Below are positions 17,576 to 27,021 of a stretch of 45,907 bases of DNA, piece by piece. Positions within the stretch are counted from its first letter, which is position 1, and every line of letters begins with the position of its first letter. Made by a program: the position numbers and the translations under genes. Source of the DNA: an uncultured Coprococcus sp. (GTDB lineage: Bacteria; Bacillota; Clostridia; Lachnospirales; Lachnospiraceae); assembly GCA_900548215.1 (NCBI GenBank), contig URJI01000010.1, positions 1 to 45,907 of the forward strand, given 5' to 3'. The notes beneath the pieces were generated by a model. The model was given only the letters and a program-made list of their open reading frames with translations. It had not been told where the DNA came from and ran no database searches.

Positions 17576-18637
17576 TTACTTAAATAAGTTGTCGTTCTCA
17601 AAGTAATCTATCTTCATAGCACGTCTTACATCTGAAAGTGTCTCTGCTGCCTTTGCTCTGGCAACCTCACTACCACTCTTTAAGATGTCGTATACATCCT
17701 GTGGTCTCTTCTCCCACATCTGGCGGCGCTCCCTTATAGGCGCAAGCTCTGCCTGAAGAACATTGTTCAGGAACTTCTTGACCTTTACATCACCGAGACC
17801 ACCTCTTGTGTAGTGCTCCTTGAGCTCATCCATGCCGCTGTAATCCGGAAGAAATTCCTCGAAGTACTCAGGCTTGCTGAATGCATCAAGATAAGTAAAT
17901 ACTGAGTTACCCTCAACCTGTCCCGGATCTTCAACACGGATGTGGTTTGGATCTGTGTACATGGACATAACCTTCTTCTTGATCTCTGCGGGATCCTCAG
18001 ACAGATATATACAGTTTCCAAGAGATTTGCTCATCTTTGCCTTGCCATCTGTACCTGGGAGTCTGAGACATGCCTCGTTGTCCGGGAGAACAATCTTTGG
18101 ATCTACAAGAGTCTCTCCGTATACTGAATTGAACTTGTGAACGATCTCCTTACACTGCTCGATCATAGGCATCTGATCCTCTCCAACAGGAACCTCTGTA
18201 GCCTTAAACGCTGTTATGTCTGCAGCCTGGCTGATAGGATAACAGAAGAATCCAACAGGAATACTTGCCTCAAAATTTCTCATCTTGATTTCTGCCTTTA
18301 CGGTCGGATTTCTCTGAACCCTTGCAACTGTGACAAGATTCATATAGTAAAATGTAAGCTCTGTAAGCTCAGGCACCATTGACTGGATAAATATTGTAGA
18401 CTTCTCAGGATCTATGCCACAGGCAAGATAATCAAGAGCAACCTGCATAATGTTCTGTCTTACCTTCTCTGGATGCTCTGCATTGTCTGTAAGCGCCTGT
18501 GCGTCAGCCACCATGATGTATATCTCATCATACCTGCCCGAATTCTGAAGATCGACTCTTCTCTTAAGTGATCCTACATAGTGTCCCACATGAAGACGGC
18601 CCGTAGGACGGTCGCCTGTTAATATTACCTGTTTCAT
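17576..18637 (-). CDS. trpS: Tryptophanyl-tRNA synthetase
   Basis: This class I aminoacyl-tRNA synthetase charges tRNA-Trp. The 353-residue product has the HIGH-type motif GRLHVGHYVGSL at residues 12-23 and the KMSKS loop in KAKMSKSLGN near residue 203. AAGGAG precedes the ATG. It is the last gene of a minus-strand unit cysE-pfkA-trpS, 19 bp after pfkA. No T-box lies in the unit's leader. The downstream GGATAA hairpin is the probable terminator. Confidence 0.95.
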   Translation of the reverse strand: MKQVILTGDRPTGRLHVGHYVGSLKRRVDLQNSGRYDEIYIMVADAQALTDNAEHPEKVRQNIMQVALDYLACGIDPEKSTIFIQSMVPELTELTFYYMNLVTVARVQRNPTVKAEIKMRNFEASIPVGFFCYPISQAADITAFKATEVPVGEDQMPMIEQCKEIVHKFNSVYGETLVDPKIVLPDNEACLRLPGTDGKAKMSKSLGNCIYLSEDPAEIKKKVMSMYTDPNHIRVEDPGQVEGNSVFTYLDAFSKPEYFEEFLPDYSGMDELKEHYTRGGLGDVKVKKFLNNVLQAELAPIRERRQMWEKRPQDVYDILKSGSEVARAKAAETLSDVRRAMKIDYFENDNLFK

Positions 18638-18656
18638 AACCTTCTCCTTTTCTCTC

Positions 18657-19631
18657 TTACTCAGCCAGCAGTTTACTCAGTTCATACTGGAATGAATCAA
18701 GCTGATTATTCTGTATATCTATAGCCTCTTTTATATCGTAATCTATAAGTATATCATTCTTGATAGCCACCATGCGGTTTGTGCCGCCATTTTTGAGTAC
18801 ATCCACAGCATACGCCCCCATAAGCGAGCCGTACATCCTGTCCTTTGCTGTAGGCTGACCGCCTCTCTGTATGTACCCCAGCACCGACACTCTTGATTCT
18901 ATGCCTGTCTTATCCAGAATCATCTGTGCAAGCTCCGGTGCATCCGTTACGCCCTCAGCAACTACAACAAGATAACTGTTTCTTCCGTCAGCATGCTTTG
19001 CCTTTATCGTATCTATGATACTGTCAAAGTCGCCATCCCATTTCTCAGGAATTATGATGGCATCAGCCGATGTCGCCATGCCTGCCCAGAGCGCTATATA
19101 GCCTCTCTTTCGACCCATGACCTCCACGACGCTGCATCGTCCGTGGGAAACCGACGAATCTCTTATCCTGTCGATAGCCTCCATGGCTGTATTCGCCGCT
19201 GTGTCAAATCCCAGCGTATACTCAGAACATGCCACATCTCTGTCTATTGTTCCAGGGATGCAGATGGTATTGATACCCTCATCCTGAAATGCTATGGCTC
19301 CGCGGAGTGTTCCATCCCCGCCGATGGCAACAAGTGCATCTATATCGTGATCTCTCAGATTCTTTGCCGCCTGCTCGCGGTATTCTTTCTGAAGGAATCT
19401 CTCGCTTCTGCTGGTGAAAAGTATCGTTCCACCCTGATTGTTTATGTTCCTGACGTCAGCCAGACCAAGCGGCTGTGTCTCCCAGTCGATAAGTCCCTCG
19501 TAACCACGCATCACACCGACTATCTCTATTCCACTGTTGATGGCCGATACAACCACAGCCCTAACAGCTGAATTCATGCCCGGAGCATCTCCTCCGCTGG
19601 TCAGAACCGCTATCTTTCGAATGTCACTCAT
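18657..19631 (-). CDS. pfkA: 6-phosphofructokinase
   Basis: This glycolytic enzyme phosphorylates fructose 6-phosphate. The 324-residue product begins with the nucleotide-binding segment LTSGGDAPGMNSAVRAVV and has IGGDGTLRGA near residue 103 and PGTIDRDV near 126. VMGRKRGYIA follows near residue 170. The Gly after GGD in GGDGT is the usual mark of ATP-dependent bacterial enzymes. The segment normally reading TIDND has TIDRD here, an arginine in place of a conserved asparagine. It lies 11 bp after cysE and 19 bp before trpS. Confidence 0.92.
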   Translation of the reverse strand: MSDIRKIAVLTSGGDAPGMNSAVRAVVVSAINSGIEIVGVMRGYEGLIDWETQPLGLADVRNINNQGGTILFTSRSERFLQKEYREQAAKNLRDHDIDALVAIGGDGTLRGAIAFQDEGINTICIPGTIDRDVACSEYTLGFDTAANTAMEAIDRIRDSSVSHGRCSVVEVMGRKRGYIALWAGMATSADAIIIPEKWDGDFDSIIDTIKAKHADGRNSYLVVVAEGVTDAPELAQMILDKTGIESRVSVLGYIQRGGQPTAKDRMYGSLMGAYAVDVLKNGGTNRMVAIKNDILIDYDIKEAIDIQNNQLDSFQYELSKLLAE

Positions 19632-19642
19632 TTGTATGTCCT

Positions 19643-20542
19643 CTAATTATTTTTATACTGAAGCTCCTGCTTCTTGGCGGTAACCCTTGTATCCTTCTCT
19701 ACTGAGTTGGTGATAAATGTATTACCACCCACAACAACGTTGTCCTCGATGATAGTCTCGCCTCCAAGGATGGACGCGCCTGAATAGATGGTTACATTGT
19801 CACCGATGGTTGGATGTCTCTTGGCTCCCTTGAGCTTCTGACCTCCCTGTGTAGAGAGTCCTCCAAGTGTCACGCCCTGATATATCTTCACATGCTCGCC
19901 GATAACAGTCGTCTCGCCGATAACGATTCCCGTACCATGGTCAATAAAGAAATACTTTCCTATGGTGGCACCCGGATGAATGTCTATTCCGGTCACGCTG
20001 TGGGCGTGCTCAGTCATGATCCTGGGTATCATAGGCACCTCCAGCAGACAAAGCTCATGTGCCATACGGTATACAGATATCGCGTAAAGTCCAGGGTATG
20101 AAAGTATGACCTCATCCTTGCTGCCCGCAGCAGGATCTCCGTCAAATGCCGCCTGGATATCAGTCTCAAGATAGTCTCTTATCTGAGGTATCTTATCCAT
20201 GAATTCATATGTTATATCCATCGCCTTGTCCTCAAGCTCTGCATCTGTGAGTTCAGGAAACTTTTTGCAATACCTGAGAACTATCATGATCTGTTTCTTC
20301 AGATGGAATATTACATCCTCTATGATAACAGACATGTTATTCTTCAGACTGTATATCTTATACAGCTTGTCGCTGTAATAACCCGGATACAGAATCTTCA
20401 TGAGTTTGTCGATCACATCGATAATGGCTGTCTTATCCGGCTCGTTGCACAGATCCGTCTTGTTGATGGCTCTGTCATCGCCGAAATCATCCAGTATCCT
20501 CTGCACGATCCCCTCAATCCTCTGTTTATCTGATCTATCCAT
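19643..20542 (-). CDS. cysE: Serine O-acetyltransferase
   Basis: This enzyme makes O-acetylserine from serine and acetyl-CoA for cysteine synthesis. The 299-residue product has an alpha-helical N domain of about 170 residues and a left-handed beta-helix from DIHPGATIGKYFFIDHGTGIV onward. Family residues HGTGIVIGE and KRHPTIGDNVTIYSGASILG are present. The long N domain matches the type often annotated SatA/EpsC in anaerobes. AAGGA precedes the ATG. It heads the cysE-pfkA-trpS unit; cysK is not nearby. Confidence 0.92.
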   Translation of the reverse strand: MDRSDKQRIEGIVQRILDDFGDDRAINKTDLCNEPDKTAIIDVIDKLMKILYPGYYSDKLYKIYSLKNNMSVIIEDVIFHLKKQIMIVLRYCKKFPELTDAELEDKAMDITYEFMDKIPQIRDYLETDIQAAFDGDPAAGSKDEVILSYPGLYAISVYRMAHELCLLEVPMIPRIMTEHAHSVTGIDIHPGATIGKYFFIDHGTGIVIGETTVIGEHVKIYQGVTLGGLSTQGGQKLKGAKRHPTIGDNVTIYSGASILGGETIIEDNVVVGGNTFITNSVEKDTRVTAKKQELQYKNN

Positions 20543-20640
20543 TACTTATTCAGATCCTTTCTAATAATATCTCCCAATATCACCTAACCAGACAGAATCT
20601 GATGCGATGATATCTTCATATTATAATATATGCTTACGTC

Positions 20641-20695
20641 GTTCAAGATTCGCTCACGAATCTTAATGCGAACCCAATGTCAGCTTTGCTGACAT
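20641..20695 (-). repeat. Two adjacent short hairpins upstream of cysE
   Basis: AAGATTCG-CTCA-CGAATCTT (20645-20664), enclosed by GTTC...GAAC, and ATGTCAGC-TTT-GCTGACAT (20677-20695). They resemble the hairpin arrays at 8309 and 28540. They lie about 100 bp upstream of cysE and about 140 bp beyond the 3' end of azlD. Confidence 0.5.
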
Positions 20696-20835
20696 AAACA
20701 CACAGCTATTCTAACAAATTATGCACATTCATTCAATAGTGGGATTCTGCGTACAAATTATCCGCAATCCGATTGCAGAGATTACTGCTAAAAACAGTGG
20801 TTCAGAGGAATGGAATTTTTCCATTCCTCTTTTTC

Positions 20836-21159
20836 TCATACCAGACGCAACATCACCATATAACTCGCAGTCCCCAGCAAGATACTCAGAAGCGTATTGT
20901 GCCTCCATTTGTATGTCCCACCTGTCACCAGAACGCCAACGAGACTTGGTATTCCAGTTGCCACCGGAGCCGCCACCGCACCCTTCAGACAGTACACTAT
21001 GAGCACCGCCATGATGGTCGCCGGAAGCACCTTACCGAGCTTTTCCAGCATCTCCGGCATCTGTCTTTTCCCACCAAATATGACAAATGGAAGTGCCCTC
21101 AGTGCAAATGTCACAACCGCCGACACCGCTATTCCAATTAATATGTATTTTGTATTCAT
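20836..21159 (-). CDS. azlD: AzlD-family branched-chain amino-acid export subunit
   Basis: This small integral membrane protein of 107 residues has four predicted helices. It begins with YILIGIAVSAVVTFALRALPFVIFGG, typical of AzlD. With AzlC it forms an exporter of branched-chain amino acids or analogues. The ATG follows GGAAAC. It lies 166 bp after azlC; a possible 20-codon frame occupies part of the gap. Confidence 0.88.
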   Translation of the reverse strand: MNTKYILIGIAVSAVVTFALRALPFVIFGGKRQMPEMLEKLGKVLPATIMAVLIVYCLKGAVAAPVATGIPSLVGVLVTGGTYKWRHNTLLSILLGTASYMVMLRLV

Positions 21160-21240
21160 GGTAGTTTCCTGTTCTTTCTATATATCATATCCTGTTTTTT
21201 ATAATTGCTCTTCTATTGTTATTCGTATCGTTCCGACCGC

Positions 21241-21303
21241 TTATGTGACAGATCTGATAAAAATAAAACTTCTGTTAATACGCTGCGAATAATGCTGTCT
21301 CAT
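21241..21303 (-). CDS. Possible 20-residue leader or small ORF between azlC and azlD
   Basis: ATG at 21303 has a near-perfect ribosome site (AAGGAGAAA) and encodes MRQHYSQRINRSFIFIRSVT before TAA. The strong site is the only support. It may act in translational coupling, or the site may be a leftover. Confidence 0.25.
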   Translation of the reverse strand: MRQHYSQRINRSFIFIRSVT

Positions 21304-21325
21304 TTTCTCCTTAGATCTTTTAGAT

Positions 21326-21997
21326 CTACTTTCTCCTCGTATTCCACACCACAAGCACCGCTGACGCTATGACCAGTGATGGCAAAAGGAAATACTGCGG
21401 TCCAACTGCCAGCAGACACACTGCCGCTATCACAATTCCTGCAATCGCCGGGATATGGCTCTCCGCCTTCTCCCACTGATCGATAAATATGATGACAAAC
21501 AGCGCCGTCATACAGAAATCAATCCCCGTCATATCAAACGGAATGATCTGACCCAGGATCCCCCCGGCAACCGCACCGATCATCCAGTAACACCTCGACA
21601 AAAAAGCCACCCAGAACATGATGCCCTGTTTCTCCTTACCGGTATCCGGCAGGGTGCAGTTCACGGCATAAGTCTCATCCGTCATTGTATGTATCATATA
21701 TAATTTCCGCTTTCCCATACGGTTGAATTCATCCACAAATGTCAGTGCATAGAAACTCTGCCTGCTGTTCATCAGAAATGCAGTGAGTGCCATAGTGAGT
21801 ATGGATGCTCCGCTTGAAAGCAGCGTCACAAGCACAAACTGGTACGCTCCTGTGTACACCGTCAGACTGACCAGCAATGAATAATACCATTTGAATCCGG
21901 CATTCTCCATCATGATCCCATATGCCATGCTGACGAACAAATAACTGCACATGATTGGGATTGATTTGATGAATGCTTTTCTGAATATATTTCCCAC
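21326..21997 (-). CDS. azlC: AzlC-family branched-chain amino-acid permease
   Basis: The large subunit of an AzlCD-type exporter has 223 residues and about six helices. The opening FIKSIPIMCSYLFVSMAYGIMMENAG and MNSRQSFYALTFVDEF are typical of AzlC. Translation starts at GTG 21997 after AAAGGAAAA. It is the first gene of the azlC-azlD unit. Confidence 0.9.
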   Translation of the reverse strand: MGNIFRKAFIKSIPIMCSYLFVSMAYGIMMENAGFKWYYSLLVSLTVYTGAYQFVLVTLLSSGASILTMALTAFLMNSRQSFYALTFVDEFNRMGKRKLYMIHTMTDETYAVNCTLPDTGKEKQGIMFWVAFLSRCYWMIGAVAGGILGQIIPFDMTGIDFCMTALFVIIFIDQWEKAESHIPAIAGIVIAAVCLLAVGPQYFLLPSLVIASAVLVVWNTRRK

Positions 21998-22113
21998 GAT
22001 TTTTCCTTTCTCTTAAGCTAGCGCGACGGTCTCCAAATTCACTTATTACAATAGCTCTAAATCAGCACCGCACAAACTTGGGGCTTATTGCCACGCAGAC
22101 AAAACAGTCTTAA
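21998..22113. other. Intergenic region upstream of azlC, no gene seen
   Basis: Nothing beyond possible promoter sequence is recognised before the GGATAA hairpin at 22114. From 22139 to 22388 the spacer stays gene-free, with only short unsupported frames. Confidence 0.4.
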
Positions 22114-22138
22114 TTATCCTACTGTTTCTGTAGGATAA
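22114..22138. repeat. GGATAA hairpin
   Basis: TTATCCTAC and GTAGGATAA are perfect inverted copies around TGTTTCT. It belongs with the GGATAA palindromes at 17411-17530 and 32089-32138. Confidence 0.5.
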
Positions 22139-22388
22139 CCATGAACATTCTAACATACCGTATATTATCAGGGCAATACCGTAAACACACAGGCTCAATT
22201 ATACACCTTGTCAATTTCTGTGAACTCTCTGTTAAACTCATATCCGTTTTATTGAAATATCTTATCCTTTACTGTATTCTCAATAAATACAAACATAAAG
22301 TATCTCCCGCGGGAACTACAAACGCAAGCGATCATCTGGCCAGATGAACTATTTACAACATTGTTATTTATGAATTTATGGGGTAAAA

Positions 22389-22739
22389 TTGAGCTTATTT
22401 GAATTAGACAGCAGACACAGCATGTTTGCAGAGACAATATTTGCCATTGTATCCGATGTAAACGAAGAAAAAATTGAGACATGGAAGGAGGCACATTCTA
22501 TGATGAACGATGCGATGAAAAGAATTATGGCTAAGGAACTTAAGGAAAGCAAGGATGAAGGTCTGGCTGAAGGACGTTCTGAAGGGCGTTCCGAGGGTCA
22601 AGATCTGCTGACGGAAGCTATGCTCACTGCGCAGAAAGAGAACATCTCCGACCCAGCAAAACTTGAGGAGCTTGGCTACGACAAGAATACCTCCATATGT
22701 ACTATAACGGCGCTTAAGAAGCTGGGGATTATCTCATAG
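22389..22739 (+). pseudogene. Fragment of an unrecognised protein, Rpn-like tail
   Basis: The frame opens at TTG 22389 immediately after an in-frame TAA and without a ribosome site. It encodes 116 residues with a charged EGLAEGRSEGRSEGQ stretch and a helical tail. Such EG-repeat linkers and tails resemble the C termini of Rpn/PD-(D/E)XK nuclease family proteins, a full member of which lies at 34826. The nuclease core is missing. An internal ATG-ATG at 22501 could be a start. The 3' end overlaps the convergent MATE gene by 11 bp. Assignment is weak. Confidence 0.4.
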
Positions 22740-24060
22740 CCCCTCTATATATAAACGCCGCGCACACCGCCGTTATAAGCTCTGCTACCCAGAACGCATT
22801 CCACACACCAGCAGGTCCGAAACCACAAAGTCTTGAAAGTATCCATGCAGCCGGGATTATGACAACCACATATCTGAGCAGAGATATGAGCAGGGACGGA
22901 GTGCCCTTTCCCAATCCCTCAAGTGCTCCAGATGCAGTTACCGACACAGCCGACACTAAAAATCCGGCGCATATGATGCGCAGTGCTGTTCCACCCGCAT
23001 TTATTGTAGACACATTCTCTGTGAACATACCTATAAGCCTTTCCGGGATAAGCAGGCACACAACTGTTCCAGCCAGCATAATTCCAACATTTAATGCAAG
23101 CGTTATGTTGAATATCTTCTTCACTCTTGCATGCTCTCCGGCACCATAGTTATATCCTATGATAGGACGCATTCCCTGAATGATTCCATTTGCCGGCATA
23201 TACAGGAAGGTCTGAAGTTTGTAGTACACTCCCAGGATCATGACATAAGTTGCCGAATACATGCTGAGTATGGCGTTGAGTGCGCTTGTGAGCAGAGACG
23301 GCAGTGCCATATTGAGTATGGCAGGTATACCTATAGCATAGAGTTTCTTCACCATCAGACCACCCCCATGCAAATGCTTTATGCCGAACTTCACATTTAT
23401 CGGTCTTCCAAAGTACACAATAAAATAAATAATCAGTGTAAACACCTGTCCCAGGCCAGTTGCCAGTGCAGCGCCTTCTATACCCATTTCAGGAAATGGT
23501 CCCACACCAAATATCAGCAGCGGATCAAGCACTATATTCACAATGCAGCCGCCCATCAGTCCAACCATTGTAACTATCATGCGTCCAACCGACTGGAACA
23601 CCTTCTCAAATGCAAGATCAACCGAAATAATTATAGAAAATCCAAATACTATGTCTGCATAACGACAGCCAAGGTCAAGGACGTCTCCACTTGCCTTGAA
23701 GGCTCTGAGAAACGATGGAATGATGGCAATACACACGACTGTCATCACTATACCCTGTATAACAGCAAGAAACATCCCCCAACTAGCCGCCCGATCTGCC
23801 CGCTCATTATCCTTGGCTCCAAGATATATGGCTATCACCGCGTTTATTCCAACACCAAATCCGATCGCCACAGCATTTACAAAATTCTGCAGTGGAAATA
23901 CATACGAAAGTGCTGTCATCGCATCCTCACTTATCTTCGCCACAAAGAAACTGTCAACTATATTGTACAAAGCATTCACCATCATCGATATAACCATAGG
24001 CAGTGCCATGGACATCAAAAGTGGGAACACCGGCTTTTCTTTCATAAAATTCTCGTTCAT
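22729..24060 (-). CDS. MATE-family multidrug/sodium antiporter
   Basis: This efflux pump of the MOP superfamily has 443 residues and 12 predicted helices in two related halves. It begins PVFPLLMSMALPMVISMMVNALYNIVDSFFV-like, with the repeat-half signature LLTSALNAILSMYS later, and PANGIIQGMRPIIGYNYGAG, as in NorM/DinF-type clostridial MATEs. The start at 24060 follows GGAGG; an in-frame ATG at 24159 has no ribosome site and would read through the GGGGACGG palindrome. Substrates are unknown. Confidence 0.9.
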   Translation of the reverse strand: MNENFMKEKPVFPLLMSMALPMVISMMVNALYNIVDSFFVAKISEDAMTALSYVFPLQNFVNAVAIGFGVGINAVIAIYLGAKDNERADRAASWGMFLAVIQGIVMTVVCIAIIPSFLRAFKASGDVLDLGCRYADIVFGFSIIISVDLAFEKVFQSVGRMIVTMVGLMGGCIVNIVLDPLLIFGVGPFPEMGIEGAALATGLGQVFTLIIYFIVYFGRPINVKFGIKHLHGGGLMVKKLYAIGIPAILNMALPSLLTSALNAILSMYSATYVMILGVYYKLQTFLYMPANGIIQGMRPIIGYNYGAGEHARVKKIFNITLALNVGIMLAGTVVCLLIPERLIGMFTENVSTINAGGTALRIICAGFLVSAVSVTASGALEGLGKGTPSLLISLLRYVVVIIPAAWILSRLCGFGPAGVWNAFWVAELITAVCAAFIYRGAMR

Positions 24061-24104
24061 AAAACCTCCAAATATATTTTCATCCAGATTATACCATCCC
24101 CCTG

Positions 24105-24135
24105 CGGGGACGGAGGTACCTGTCCCCTCCGTCCC
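24105..24135. repeat. GGGGACGGAGG palindrome
   Basis: GGGGACGGAGG and CCTCCGTCCCC form a perfect 11-bp stem around TACCTGTCC. GC content is far above its surroundings. This form matches REP-like elements linked to RAYT transposases in many Firmicutes; no such transposase is in the window. Confidence 0.55.
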
Positions 24136-24151
24136 CAGATGACATAAATAA

Positions 24152-24177
24152 AGCCCCACAACCTTGCGGTTGTGGGG
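24152..24177 (-). terminator. Terminator of the diguanylate cyclase gene
   Basis: GCCCCACAACC-GCAA-GGTTGTGGGGC on the minus strand is a perfect 11-bp stem followed by TTTATTTAT. Confidence 0.85.
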
Positions 24178-24249
24178 CGAAAAGATGACCTGATCCGGAA
24201 AAATCCACCAACTTGTTTTCGTTTAGATTATTATGTGTAATAATATACT

Positions 24250-25914
24250 TCAACCAGCATATATGTCAAGATCCTGCACGACCACAAAGTAACCTCTGTC
24301 ACCATCCTCGTCCACCGGGATAACATGTATAAGACTTACACCCCCATGGTTGTTTGCACAACTGACTGACAAAACCCCTCTGCGAATGTTCTCTGTCTGA
24401 TATCCCGTATTGCCGCCTGTGTAACTCTCCATTCGCTCGCGGCTGAGAAAATCTCTGACTATTTTTCTTGACCGGTCCGACTCAAACTGGCTGCTTATCA
24501 ATCCAATTACTTCATCGTAGTTATTCGCACAAGATACAGCATTGTTCAGCTCAGAATCACCTTTTATAACACGGTATTTATCGTTCTCATAATTAACATA
24601 TATAATATCAGTATACATATATGCGATCCTTGCCTCTACCCTGGATTGAGCCTTTTTTATATCAGACTCTATCTTGTCAAGTACGGTCACTCTGTCCGTA
24701 CCATCCCTGCTGATGCTGTGGATCACGCTGACATTCTTGCCCTTCTTCTTTGCTTCATACAGCGCAGCGTCCGCGACATTCATACACTCTTCTGTGCTGA
24801 ATCCTGAACCATTGATCTGACATATACCAGCACTGCAATGGACATTCTGCCCTCTCTCCATTGTCTTGCGCTGAAGTTTTCTGGCAAATCTTATCACCTT
24901 TGACTCCAGAACAGATATATCCGATAAGCCCTTGTGAAGCACAACATACTCGTCTCCACCATACCTGCAGACAACGTCCTCTTCATAGCAGTCACTCCGG
25001 AGAAACTTTGCCACCTTCTCAATCCAGTAATCACCAACTGCGTGACCATATGTATCATTTACACTCTTGAAATCGTCTATATCCACAAATACAAGAGAAG
25101 CACTATCTTCGTCAGTCATGTTATCTATATACTCTCTTATCCTCTGCATTCCGGCTGTCCTGTTGTATATGCCGGTCAGAAGATCATGCTCAGCCTCGTA
25201 CTTTGTACGCTCAACCTCCTGTCTGGATCTCGCAAGTGATCTGTCCATCTCGACCATATCAACTGCAAACATGATCTGTGTAGAAGCCACCACAGATATT
25301 GTCTGGAATGAAATCCCATAATAGAATATGACAACAACCGTGGATATACATGGCAGGATAAAATACAAAACACTTGACCAGAAAACTCTTTTTTCCAGTC
25401 TTTTTTTATACTGCAAAAGTATCGAAAAGCTTAGAACAAGTCCTGCTGCAGCAATAAGCTGCGCAACCAGATAACCGCTGCTCCTGTGATAGAAGTTATT
25501 GTCATCTATATAATAGAACAGCTTGTCACTGAACTGGGATATAATGAGCAGGACTATCCCAGCAGCACTCAGGACTACCACGCCCCTTGCTCTCGCTGGC
25601 ATCTTAATCTCTCCTCTGTTGAGAATGACAAGAAGATAAAACGTAAACAAAGTCATATATAAATAGTTGATAAAGAACACGCCAAAATTGCTTATCTTTA
25701 GCATGTAATAGGCTGTCTGCCCTGTTTTTCCCTGATAATACCATGTCAACATATCTGCAGTCAGCAGGATGATACATGCAGCCTCCATACACAGGCTTAT
25801 ATTCTTTTTATCTCTATTATTATTCTTCTGAAGGAATATAACCGCAAATGCAAACAGACAAATTAATATTCCCCACATTTCAAATGCTATATTAAATACA
25901 GCAGTCCTATCCAC
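24250..25914 (-). CDS. Membrane diguanylate cyclase (GGDEF)
   Basis: The 554-residue protein is predicted to make cyclic di-GMP. About seven N-terminal membrane helices (residues 8-220) form a sensor, then a linker helix, then a GGDEF domain (about 240-400) with LTGIYNRTAG, VDIDDFKSVND and the active loop RYGGDEY at 317-323. The inhibitory I-site RxxD is replaced by YEED at 310-313, so product feedback at that site is unlikely. A further region of about 140 residues after the GGDEF domain is not recognised. It starts at GTG 25914 with a distant AGGGGG. It lies 126 bp after the LysR gene. Confidence 0.88.
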   Translation of the reverse strand: MDRTAVFNIAFEMWGILICLFAFAVIFLQKNNNRDKKNISLCMEAACIILLTADMLTWYYQGKTGQTAYYMLKISNFGVFFINYLYMTLFTFYLLVILNRGEIKMPARARGVVVLSAAGIVLLIISQFSDKLFYYIDDNNFYHRSSGYLVAQLIAAAGLVLSFSILLQYKKRLEKRVFWSSVLYFILPCISTVVVIFYYGISFQTISVVASTQIMFAVDMVEMDRSLARSRQEVERTKYEAEHDLLTGIYNRTAGMQRIREYIDNMTDEDSASLVFVDIDDFKSVNDTYGHAVGDYWIEKVAKFLRSDCYEEDVVCRYGGDEYVVLHKGLSDISVLESKVIRFARKLQRKTMERGQNVHCSAGICQINGSGFSTEECMNVADAALYEAKKKGKNVSVIHSISRDGTDRVTVLDKIESDIKKAQSRVEARIAYMYTDIIYVNYENDKYRVIKGDSELNNAVSCANNYDEVIGLISSQFESDRSRKIVRDFLSRERMESYTGGNTGYQTENIRRGVLSVSCANNHGGVSLIHVIPVDEDGDRGYFVVVQDLDIYAG

Positions 25915-26040
25915 TAACTATGCGCCCCCTTATACTTTCTTGGCGATTCATCGTGACATTTGCACAATTTGATTTGTGCAACATTTTTTCAAATTTATAA
26001 GTTTACATGAGAATAATTCTATATAACATACCTTAATTTG

Positions 26041-26916
26041 TCAATTACTAGATAACACATATTTATGGAATTTTGTCGCCACAGGGGACATATATGTCCG
26101 GCTGTCATGAACAACATAATAAAGCCTGTCAACATTCTGATGTTTTATGCTAAGAACCTTCACATCAAGCCTTTTGAGTATATCCATGTAAGGGACTACC
26201 GCTATTCCAAACCCTGCTGCCACAAGTCCGGCTATGACCTCATCCTCCTCCGTTTCGCATGCTATCTCAGGAGCTTTGCCAAGTCCTTCAAACATCTCAT
26301 CCACCAGACTTCTCATTCCAGATCCCTTCGAAAAATATACATGTTGATATCCCAGTGTCTCCTCAAGTGTCACCGAATCTCTGTCTGCCAAAGGATGTCC
26401 TGACGGTGCTATGACAACAAGATCCTGTCTACCGACAGGAACGGCGGAAAATCCCATCGTCTCAGGCGGTCTTGAACAGAAAACCATGTCATATTTTCTG
26501 GCCGCAAGATCATCAAGCAGTTGCCCTGTGGTTCCTGTGTGAAATGTAAACGACGTATTTCTGTTTCCACATTTCTTCAGGTACTCTGCTGCCAGACGCG
26601 GTACAAATTCCATTCCAAGAGGTCTTATGAGTCCAAGCCGTATCACACCATCCCCGGCAGCCTCTTTTTGTATGGACTTCACTCCCGCATCAAGCGTGCC
26701 CAGCGAATGCTCTGCACACGCAAGAAATTCTCTGCCAAATGCAGTGAGCTCTGTATTGCGCCCATTCTTTTCAAAAAGCATTACCCCAAGTTCTTCCTCA
26801 AGCTGGGATATTGCGTGACTGAGACTTGGCTGCGTTATATTCAGATTTCTAGCCGCATTTGTGTAATGCTGAACATGGGCCAGTTCAACAAAATATCTAA
26901 TATATGACAGGTTCAC
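26041..26916 (-). CDS. LysR-family transcriptional regulator
   Basis: The 291-residue product has an N-terminal winged helix-turn-helix with YFVELAHVQHYTNAARNLNITQPSLSHAISQLEEELG, and a two-lobe effector domain from about residue 90. It starts at GTG 26916 after GGGGAGG. It is transcribed divergently from the YczE-type gene at 27172. A T-N11-A palindrome in the shared spacer marks that gene as a likely target. The effector is unknown. Confidence 0.92.
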   Translation of the reverse strand: MNLSYIRYFVELAHVQHYTNAARNLNITQPSLSHAISQLEEELGVMLFEKNGRNTELTAFGREFLACAEHSLGTLDAGVKSIQKEAAGDGVIRLGLIRPLGMEFVPRLAAEYLKKCGNRNTSFTFHTGTTGQLLDDLAARKYDMVFCSRPPETMGFSAVPVGRQDLVVIAPSGHPLADRDSVTLEETLGYQHVYFSKGSGMRSLVDEMFEGLGKAPEIACETEEDEVIAGLVAAGFGIAVVPYMDILKRLDVKVLSIKHQNVDRLYYVVHDSRTYMSPVATKFHKYVLSSN

Positions 26917-26985
26917 TTATACCTCCCCCTTTTCACTATTTATACATGATCCTATTCATATTTTAATACAATCCGAATATTTTTT

Positions 26986-27000
26986 ATAGACAAAATCTAT
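26986..27000 (+). promoter_or_regulatory. LysR box
   Basis: ATAGA-CAAAA-TCTAT is a perfect interrupted palindrome with the T-N11-A form of LysR binding sites. Its centre is about 64 bp upstream of the start predicted from the promoter at 27022-27050, the usual recognition-site position. Confidence 0.65.
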
Positions 27001-27021
27001 CAAACCATAAAAACTATTTAT

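Noticed and set aside
23131..24147. A 338-codon plus-strand frame over the MATE gene
   Set aside because: Its composition (rich in H, Y, C, R) is that of an antisense frame, and the MATE protein is unambiguous.
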